A DNA stretch of 64,000 nt from Ectobacillus ponti. Lineage in GTDB: Bacteria > Bacillota > Bacilli > Bacillales > Bacillaceae_G. Of this stretch, positions 58,499 through 64,000 are shown piece after piece. Position 1 is the first letter of the stretch. Every line of letters starts with the position of its first letter. Location of the stretch: positions 561,158-625,157 of the forward strand of contig NZ_JANCLT010000001.1 of the NCBI RefSeq assembly GCF_024294785.1, read 5' to 3'. Made by a program: the position numbers and the translations under genes. Under the pieces are notes generated by a model that did not search any database, was not told the origin of the DNA, and worked only from the letters and a program-made list of their open reading frames with translations.

Positions 58499-59323
58499 TT
58501 ATACAGCCCGCGCTTTTTTGCGGGAGCGCAGCTTTGTCAGATAGTAGGTAATAATCACGAACACACCCATAATGCCGGTATATGTTGTGATGACGCCGAG
58601 AGGATTGACACTTTGTCCGCCCCCTTCGCCTCCCTCTTTATGGAAGCCTTCTCCGCCATCTCTATGGAAGCCGCCCGCAGGCATCTGTCCATTCGCCGCC
58701 ATGGCCGGGCGGTCGCTTTTCATGCCGCCTTCCATACCGCCGGATGTCTGCCCTGTCAGAATGGACCCTGTGCTGGCCAGACGGGACACAAAGTTCGTAG
58801 TGTACATTTCGTAGCCGCCGAACAGCAGCAATGCCACTGTTGCAAGCTTCGCCGCCATGCCAAACCAAGGCTGTGCCTTCACAGACAGCATCTTATTCCA
58901 AACGTTCACCACCCATTTCCAGTGCAGGCCGACATGAATGCCGATCAAAGCAAGCACGAAAAAGGAAAGGGAAATATGCAGCATTTGAAACCAGCGCTCA
59001 TTGGATACCTGAATATTTGGGAACACCACCCGGGAAACAAAAATGCCGCTCACCATAATAAAGGTCATGGTCGCCAGCAGCAGCAGGTTCAGCAAATACC
59101 CAAACCGTGTGCCCCATGGCAGCTTCTTATCAAACAGCTTCAGCGTCACCCGCTTGACCCACTGCACGTTCAGCAGGACGTGGGTGAGGAATGCGACGGC
59201 AAGGCCCAACCCCGCAATTTCATGGAAGGTCAGGCCGCCCAGCACCCGCTTATTGAACAGCAGTACCATTGTGACCGCCATCAGCAGGTCGAGCGTGAAT
59301 TTGACATAATTGATCTTCTTCAT
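58499..59323 (-). CDS. DUF4405 family membrane protein (cytochrome b561-like)
   Basis: 274 residues with about five helices. His-bearing helices resemble cytochrome b folds: GLTFHEIAGLGLAVAFLTHVLLNVQW (His near 34 and 48) and QMLHISLSFFVLALIGIHVGLHW (about 115-137), so heme binding is possible. A Gly/Met/Phe-rich extracytoplasmic loop (about 195-240, with HRDGGEGFHKEGGEGGG) follows, then a final helix. GGAGATG lies before the ATG at 59323. The function is unknown; the gene appears to be monocistronic. Confidence 0.82.
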   Translation of the reverse strand: MKKINYVKFTLDLLMAVTMVLLFNKRVLGGLTFHEIAGLGLAVAFLTHVLLNVQWVKRVTLKLFDKKLPWGTRFGYLLNLLLLATMTFIMVSGIFVSRVVFPNIQVSNERWFQMLHISLSFFVLALIGIHVGLHWKWVVNVWNKMLSVKAQPWFGMAAKLATVALLLFGGYEMYTTNFVSRLASTGSILTGQTSGGMEGGMKSDRPAMAANGQMPAGGFHRDGGEGFHKEGGEGGGQSVNPLGVITTYTGIMGVFVIITYYLTKLRSRKKARAV

Positions 59324-59389
59324 TGCTCTCATCTCCAGACTCGTTTTTTTCTCTGTGAATTACTATATCTGGAGATTCTTAACTTTTGC

Positions 59390-60661
59390 TTAAGACTGCG
59401 CGTCCAGCTGCCCCTTTGCTTGTGCTGCCGGCTGCTGCACCAGCTTTGGCAGCACAAGCAAGTAATAGCAGGAAACGAACAGCAACAGTCCGCCTAATAC
59501 GTAGTACAGCACATCGATGCTGACAAAGCCCGGAAAGGCAACCGCAATCAGACCGAGCGCAAATGTGTGGGCCAATGTCATAAATGGATCTACCCAGGCG
59601 TTTACACGGCCAATCATTTTTGGGTCCACAAGCTCATTCATCCAGCCCCCCAGCGCCACATTCACCGGCGCCAGCAGCAAGCCCGTGATACCAATACATA
59701 CAAGGTACAGCCATACGTTTGTCATCGTTGCGACAACGAAAGTCAAAATGCCGGTAAGGAAGATTCCCAGAATCAGCACCCGATGCGGCTGCAGCTTTTC
59801 AATGACTTTACTGCTGATGGCACTGCCTGCCACAAAGCCAACACCGAGAAAGATGGAAAAGAGAGAGGCGAATTGCTCATAGTGGCCGGGTGCCAGCTTA
59901 TATTTCATGGTAAACAGCGGCAGGACTGCAAAGCCCCCGTTGACAAGTCCGAATACGAAAAAGGCAAACAGGATGGAAAGCAGCAGCTTGTAGCTCTTGA
60001 TGTAGAGGATGCCTTGCTTGAAGTCTGTGAAGATCGTTTGGAAGCTAATATCCCTGAAGTGCGTTTTTCCGTTTGGACGCCGCACCGCTTCGCTGATGTG
60101 GCAGCTGCGGATCAGCAAAGCAGAGATGACGAAGCTGATGCCGTCTATCACAACAGACCAGGTGATGCCCAAGTAGTGATAGGACAAGGCGCCGAGGCCG
60201 ACGCCAAACAGCATGAACACACCCATTACGCTTTGATTCAGCCCGGAAGCCTGCATATACTGCTCCTGATCCAAAATGCCCTGCAAAATCCCTGTCTCCG
60301 CCGGACCAAAGAATTTCGTGACGGCGCTGCGCAAAAACAAGATGAGGAAAATGAAAAACAGCGAGTGGGACAATACTGCCGCCAGCAGCAGCACGGTCAG
60401 TCCGGCCCGAATCCAATCCGAGCTTTCCGCAATGCGCTTGCGATCCATCCGGTCAGCCAGCACACCGACCAGGAAAAATACGAGCAGCGCCGGCGCTGCA
60501 TACATCATTTCTGCAAGCGTCGCATAATACGGCTTGCTGCTGAAATGCTCCAGCAGATAAAAGGCAAAGGCCATATTGCCGATGGTTGATCCGAGCTGTG
60601 AAGTGAACATTGCCAAAAACAGCTTTGTAAACGTACGATTTTGAAAGATCTCCATGTTCAT
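59390..60661 (-). CDS. MFS efflux transporter
   Basis: 423-residue major facilitator of the macrolide-efflux/EntS-like group: TKLFLAMFTSQLGSTIGNMAFAFYLLEHF in helix 1, VGVLADRMDRKRIAESSDWIRAG as loop 2-3, GGWMNELVDPKMIGRVNAW (about 330). Drug/H+ antiport is likely. Its ATG overlaps the stop of the tetR gene by ATGA, so regulator and pump are one unit. The substrate should match the TetR ligand. Confidence 0.88.
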   Translation of the reverse strand: MNMEIFQNRTFTKLFLAMFTSQLGSTIGNMAFAFYLLEHFSSKPYYATLAEMMYAAPALLVFFLVGVLADRMDRKRIAESSDWIRAGLTVLLLAAVLSHSLFFIFLILFLRSAVTKFFGPAETGILQGILDQEQYMQASGLNQSVMGVFMLFGVGLGALSYHYLGITWSVVIDGISFVISALLIRSCHISEAVRRPNGKTHFRDISFQTIFTDFKQGILYIKSYKLLLSILFAFFVFGLVNGGFAVLPLFTMKYKLAPGHYEQFASLFSIFLGVGFVAGSAISSKVIEKLQPHRVLILGIFLTGILTFVVATMTNVWLYLVCIGITGLLLAPVNVALGGWMNELVDPKMIGRVNAWVDPFMTLAHTFALGLIAVAFPGFVSIDVLYYVLGGLLLFVSCYYLLVLPKLVQQPAAQAKGQLDAQS

Positions 60662-61290
60662 TCCCCTTTACGATAAGATGCAACGCCCAACAGAAGCCGC
60701 ATGCTTTCCTGAAACATTTCCAATTGTCTGCGCGGCTGCACAAGCGCGGGCCCCACTCCTTGAATATGCAAAGCCAATCCGTCAAAGAAAATCAGCATCA
60801 CCTTGGCAGTTGATAGAGCGTCCACCTCTGGAGAAAATTCCCCTGTCCGCTTCCCTTTTTCAAACAAGGCCTCCGTCGCCTCCTGCATGCGCACATAACG
60901 CTGTGCCAAATATTCCTTGCGTTCCGCGTGGTCCAGCCCTCCCAAAAAGTACTCATAAATGGCGCGACCCAGCCGGTCGTCGGGCTCCTCCATCGCCTGC
61001 GCCTGTGTTTGGAACATGTGTTCAATTGCCATCCAGATGGACGGCGCTTCCTGCAGGATTTGCTCCAGCTGCGCCAAAATCCTCTTGTCATTCTCCTCCA
61101 TCCACGCGCGGAAAATCTCTTCCTTGCTGGAGAAATACAGATACACCCATCCCCGGCTCATTCCTGTTTCCTCCACAATATCCTTCATGGTTACCGCTTC
61201 ATAGCCTCTGCGCTTACATACTTCCATGGCCGCTCCTATAATTTGCGACCGGCGCTGCTCCTTCTCGGCTTCCGAAATCTTTGGCGTCAT
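60658..61290 (-). CDS. TetR-family repressor of the adjacent efflux pump
   Basis: 210-residue TetR regulator. N-terminal helix-turn-helix: RRSQIIGAAMEVCKRRGYEAVTMKDIVEETGMSRGWVYLYFSSKEEIF (read within residues 12-62). The C-terminal ligand-binding part is helical (from about 70). It resembles YfiR/BetI-like regulators. AGGAGG lies 7 nt before the ATG at 61290. Two dyads in the promoter at 61309-61322 and 61335-61348 are the probable operators, so it represses its own operon with the MFS pump. Confidence 0.92.
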   Translation of the reverse strand: MTPKISEAEKEQRRSQIIGAAMEVCKRRGYEAVTMKDIVEETGMSRGWVYLYFSSKEEIFRAWMEENDKRILAQLEQILQEAPSIWMAIEHMFQTQAQAMEEPDDRLGRAIYEYFLGGLDHAERKEYLAQRYVRMQEATEALFEKGKRTGEFSPEVDALSTAKVMLIFFDGLALHIQGVGPALVQPRRQLEMFQESMRLLLGVASYRKGE

Positions 61291-61308
61291 TGCTTTCCCT
61301 CCTAAAAC

Positions 61309-61357
61309 TGACACATATGTCACTTTTATTATAATGACACAAGTGTCAGTTTTGCAA
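61309..61357 (-). promoter_or_regulatory. Autoregulated tetR promoter with two operators
   Basis: Minus-strand TTGCAA (61357-61352), 18-bp spacer, TATAAT (61333-61328). Operator 1, TGACACAAGTGTCA (61335-61348), lies within the spacer; operator 2, TGACACATATGTCA (61309-61322), overlaps the start region. Outer arms AAAACTGACAC/GTGTCAGTTTT make one larger dyad. Confidence 0.82.
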
Positions 61358-61390
61358 CCCCATTTTCCATTTTTTCCTAAAATATGTAAA

Positions 61391-61422
61391 AGCAAAAGCG
61401 GACAGCAATCCGCTGTCCGCTT
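61391..61422 (-). terminator. Terminator after the GH18 gene
   Basis: Stem AAGCGGACAGC/GCTGTCCGCTT with TTTTGCTTTT on the minus strand, about 30 bp past the stop. Confidence 0.85.
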
Positions 61423-61450
61423 AGTTCATAATGCAACTCTCACCCTGCTT

Positions 61451-63199
61451 TTATTTCACCAGACTGTACAGCTTCGTCTGTGTCTGCACCCCGGCAATGC
61501 CGTCTGCCGCCAGCCGTTGCTTTTTCTGAAAAGCGGTAACCGCAGCCTTTGTGCTTGCTCCGTAATAGGAAGACGGTGCTTCACGCAGGTAGCCGAGCTT
61601 ATGAAGCGCTTCCTGCAGTCTCTTCACCTCTGTCCCGCGGCTTCCCGCCTTCAGCGTCTGATAGGACAATTTCTTGGCAGCCGGCGGCTTCAGCGCATAC
61701 AGCTTGCTTTGCGTCTGTGTGCCGGCGATGCCGTCTGCCGCCAGCTTATATTTCCTTTGAAAGCTGATTACAGCATTTCTTGTGCCGCTGTCGTATGCTC
61801 CATTGACCGCCCCCCTGTAAAAGCCGTTTTGCTTCAGGGCATTCTGTAAATCCGATACCGCTTTTCCCTTCACGCCATATTTCAAAAGCGGGTAGCCCTT
61901 TGCAGGCTTGGCAGCCGGCGGCACAAGAGACGGCGCTGGACGCGGAGCCGCTGCTACAGGCACGGCCTCATTGTTATGTGTCATCATCCAGGATTTGTAG
62001 GAGCCCCAAACCGCCACATCCTCCCCGCCAAGGCTCCAGCTGCCGGTCCCCTTCAGATTATACTGATGAACAAGCTGTATTTTTTCGCGGATGGACTCGG
62101 CATTTTCATAATAAATGTGGTATGTGCCCGGAGTCATGGTACGGCCGTATACGACCGGCAGCTGATCTCCCTCTCGAATCGTGATGGTCGCCATTGGCGT
62201 CCGGGTGACAGGATCAAAAACAGCGGTGCCGCCGTACTGCCTCACCAGCTCCTCAGCCTGATGCGCCGGCATGCCATAGCCGCCCGTTACCGCCCCTTCC
62301 TTCCAATACCGCCCGAAAAACGGCAGTCCCAGCACAACCTTCTCCGGTGCGACACCTTGTCCCAGCGCATATTGAATGGACCTTTCCACCCACGAATAGC
62401 TGGCGACAGACCCTGCCGGCCCGCCCTGATAGCTTTCATCGTAAGCCATCAGCATCAGGTAGTCCGCATACCGCGCCAGACCCGCGTAATCATATGAGCC
62501 CTGCCATCCTGTGTTCCAACCCTCCGGATTCACCGCGACGGCAACGGACACTTCCTTCCCTGCCGGCAGCTTCTGCCGCAGCAGGCGCACCAGGTCGGTA
62601 TACGCATCCCGGTCTGCTTCCGTCACATTCTCAATGTCAACATTGACGCCGTCCAAGTTATGCTGCACGATAAAATCCGCAATTTGCCCTGACAGCTGCT
62701 CCCGGTTGGCAAGCGCAGTGCGGCCGAGCGCCCGGTCCCAATGGTTGCTCAGAAACGGGACCACCCGTATGCCGCGATTATGCATTTCCGTCACCATACG
62801 CGGGTCCCATTCCTCCCCGACCTGCAGCGTGCCGTCGCTGTTTATATTAAAATAGCTCGGCGCAACGGTGTTCAGATTCCCTTTTGTCCGGTCCACCTGC
62901 TGAATGTATGTGTTTGTCCCGCCGAAAAACAGGTAGCTCATATTGAAGTCCGCCTCATGGGCTGAAGCTTTTTGCATAGGAAAAGCCGTTACCAAAAAGG
63001 ATCCTGCCATGATGGCCACACTGGCAATCTTGGCATGCGGCAGCTTATCCTTTATATAGCGCAGGGCCGCCTCGCGAATACTGTGTCTGGCTTCCTTTCC
63101 TGCTCCCAATTCCGCCGCAAGCTCCATGGTGAACGGCTCTAAATATAAAACAACCTCGTATTCTCCTGCTATTTCCACCAGCTTATGCCGCAAAAACAT
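61451..63199 (-). CDS. GH18 spore-cortex-lytic-type glycosidase with two peptidoglycan-binding repeats
   Basis: 582 residues. A short cytoplasmic N-terminal module (1-60) and a hydrophobic anchor (about 62-80, IASVAIMAGSFLVTAFP) precede the GH18 catalytic domain (about 90-410). Its active-site strand reads DGVNVDIENV: the catalytic Glu is kept, and the middle Asp is replaced by Asn as in YaaH/SleL-type enzymes. Two PF01471 peptidoglycan-binding repeats follow (about 435-495 and 520-580; GKAVSDLQNALKQNGFY, GTEVKRLQEALHKLGYL). The usual N-terminal LysM repeats are absent. It may hydrolyse cortex or wall glycan. GGAGGTG lies 6 nt before the ATG at 63199. Confidence 0.87.
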   Translation of the reverse strand: MFLRHKLVEIAGEYEVVLYLEPFTMELAAELGAGKEARHSIREAALRYIKDKLPHAKIASVAIMAGSFLVTAFPMQKASAHEADFNMSYLFFGGTNTYIQQVDRTKGNLNTVAPSYFNINSDGTLQVGEEWDPRMVTEMHNRGIRVVPFLSNHWDRALGRTALANREQLSGQIADFIVQHNLDGVNVDIENVTEADRDAYTDLVRLLRQKLPAGKEVSVAVAVNPEGWNTGWQGSYDYAGLARYADYLMLMAYDESYQGGPAGSVASYSWVERSIQYALGQGVAPEKVVLGLPFFGRYWKEGAVTGGYGMPAHQAEELVRQYGGTAVFDPVTRTPMATITIREGDQLPVVYGRTMTPGTYHIYYENAESIREKIQLVHQYNLKGTGSWSLGGEDVAVWGSYKSWMMTHNNEAVPVAAAPRPAPSLVPPAAKPAKGYPLLKYGVKGKAVSDLQNALKQNGFYRGAVNGAYDSGTRNAVISFQRKYKLAADGIAGTQTQSKLYALKPPAAKKLSYQTLKAGSRGTEVKRLQEALHKLGYLREAPSSYYGASTKAAVTAFQKKQRLAADGIAGVQTQTKLYSLVK

Positions 63200-63235
63200 G
63201 GACCCACCTCCATGCTTTAGTATGCGCGTTACCTC

Positions 63236-63270
63236 ATCAAAAAAAGCGCCGGATTTGCATCCGGCGCCCT
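63236..63270 (-). terminator. Terminator after the DUF2785 gene
   Basis: Stem GCGCCGGAT/ATCCGGCGC with T7 on the minus strand, just after the stop at 63273. Confidence 0.9.
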
Positions 63271-63272
63271 GC

Positions 63273-64000
63273 TTATCCATGCTCCAATTGCTGTAAGGCC
63301 TGCAAACCATCCAGACAAAGAGCCGCAAACCCTTCGTCTGCCCGGAAGTACAGGCTGCGCAGAAGCAGTTTTCGATTGAGAATGATGTAATCCCGCTCCG
63401 GAAACCAATCTGTTTCCAGCACCGCAAACTCCAGCAGCCAAGCCTTCCACTGGTCATCCGCCAGCGCGTCTGCCTGGCGCAGGGCCAAAACAGCCGAAGC
63501 GAGACGTTCATCCTCGCCATGCGCATAGATCAGATCATCCCGGCTCACCGCGTACAGAATTGCATCCAGCATGGCCGGCATGAGACTGCCGTCCGGCAGC
63601 GTACGCGCCAAAGCCGCCAGCGCATCCGCTGTATGCGCCACACTGTGCGCCCAGCCTTTCCCCGGCACATAGCCGCGCACATCCTGCTCCAGATATATGT
63701 ACTCTATAACCTGCTCGGCTGTGCTTTCCAGCTGCTCCTCTGACAGGAACGGATCCCGCTCATGCACACGTAAAGCGAGCGGCACAACCAGTACAGAAAA
63801 AGCCCGCTTAAATACAGAATCTGTGCCGGCCTCCCCGATTTGAAAAAACAAACCGTTCGGGCTCAGCGCCTGCAGCAGCAGCCCGCGCAGCTCCTTATGG
63901 CGGAATTCGCCCCGCAAAATCCACTTTGCCAAGGTGGTATAGGCGAGCTTATCCCGCAGCTCTGCATCTGCCGAGCCCAGACATTCCAGCAGCAGCTGTG
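63273..64000 (-). CDS. DUF2785 family protein (cut by right edge)
   Basis: The C-terminal 242 codons are in the window; the frame stays open to the right edge (LLLECLGSADAELRDKLAYTTLAKWI...), so the true start lies outside and the TTG at 63932 is internal. Helical, HEAT-like protein with the DUF2785 hallmarks DAELRDKLAYTTLAKWI, RDPFLSEEQ, KGWAHSVAHTADAL and ERLASAVL. The function is unknown. A strong terminator follows. Confidence 0.85.
   Translation of the reverse strand, partial: QLLLECLGSADAELRDKLAYTTLAKWILRGEFRHKELRGLLLQALSPNGLFFQIGEAGTDSVFKRAFSVLVVPLALRVHERDPFLSEEQLESTAEQVIEYIYLEQDVRGYVPGKGWAHSVAHTADALAALARTLPDGSLMPAMLDAILYAVSRDDLIYAHGEDERLASAVLALRQADALADDQWKAWLLEFAVLETDWFPERDYIILNRKLLLRSLYFRADEGFAALCLDGLQALQQLEHG

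Noticed and set aside
1-64000. tRNA, rRNA, insertion-sequence or prophage genes
   Set aside because: I looked for cloverleaf-like stretches, transposase motifs and phage structural genes and saw none; the only mobile-looking sequences are the short intergenic repeats.

Overview
The window is a bacterial chromosome segment from a spore-forming member of the Bacillaceae (Firmicutes) with a moderately high GC content. The evidence is a run of genes in the same order as the Bacillus subtilis ytp/yto/ytz/ytg/ytq region (sftA, ytpQ, ytpP, ytoP, ytzB, ytnP, trmB, ytzH, ytmP, amyX, ytlP, pepV, ytzE, ytzG, ytgP, ytfP, cse60, leuS, yttB, ytzC, ytqA, ytqB, ytpB, ytpA, ytoA). Sporulation genes (Cse60, GerP-like proteins), T-box leaders, AGGAGG-type ribosome binding sites and classical hairpin/T-run terminators agree with this. 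Most genes are on the minus strand.

Layout. 1-4.4 kb: the N-terminal part of the DNA translocase SftA, then ytpQ, ytpP, a DUF84 NTPase, ytoP and ytzB. 4.4-9.7 kb: a two-gene operon of large dynamin-family GTPases (873 and 870 aa) set between ytzB and ytnP, with an AT-rich leader. 10-25 kb: housekeeping genes (quorum-quenching-type lactonase, tRNA methyltransferase, pullulanase, RNA 2',3'-cyclic phosphodiesterase, dipeptidase, pseudouridine synthase, lipid II flippase), then a small spore-protein cluster. 25-30 kb: an NhaC-type transporter behind a probable tyrosine T-box, a small basic protein, and leuS behind a leucine T-box. 30-37.6 kb: YttB-type MFS, a DUF3231 protein, intergenic repeats, the ytqA-ytqB tRNA-modification pair, and ytpB-ytpA-ytoA.

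37.7-54.5 kb is an anaerobic nitrate-metabolism region. It holds a five-gene operon for an unusual molybdenum oxidoreductase complex (membrane cytochrome b, NasA/NapA-type catalytic subunit, four-cluster ferredoxin, Tat-type Rieske protein, two-helix membrane peptide), a secreted M14 peptidase, a complete molybdenum-cofactor gene set (moaA, moaB, mobA; moeA, mobB, moaE, moaD, moaC, moeB), the regulator fnr with its C-terminal Fe-S cysteines, the nitrate transporter narK, and an unknown gene divergent from narK. Four promoters here carry a TGTGA-N6-TCACA Fnr box (one with a single mismatch), each placed the same distance from a good -10 box (class II, about -41.5). This ties oxidoreductase, cofactor synthesis, transport, the unknown gene and fnr itself into one circuit. 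No NarGHJI genes are present in the window.

54.5-64 kb: VanZ-like and small membrane proteins, a nucleoside deoxyribosyltransferase-like protein, a LOG-family protein, an acetyltransferase, a metallo-beta-lactamase-fold hydrolase, a DUF4405 membrane protein, a self-regulated TetR/MFS efflux pair with two visible operators, a spore-cortex-lytic-type GH18 protein with two peptidoglycan-binding repeats, and a DUF2785 protein cut by the right edge. I saw no rRNA, tRNA, CRISPR array, transposase or prophage genes.
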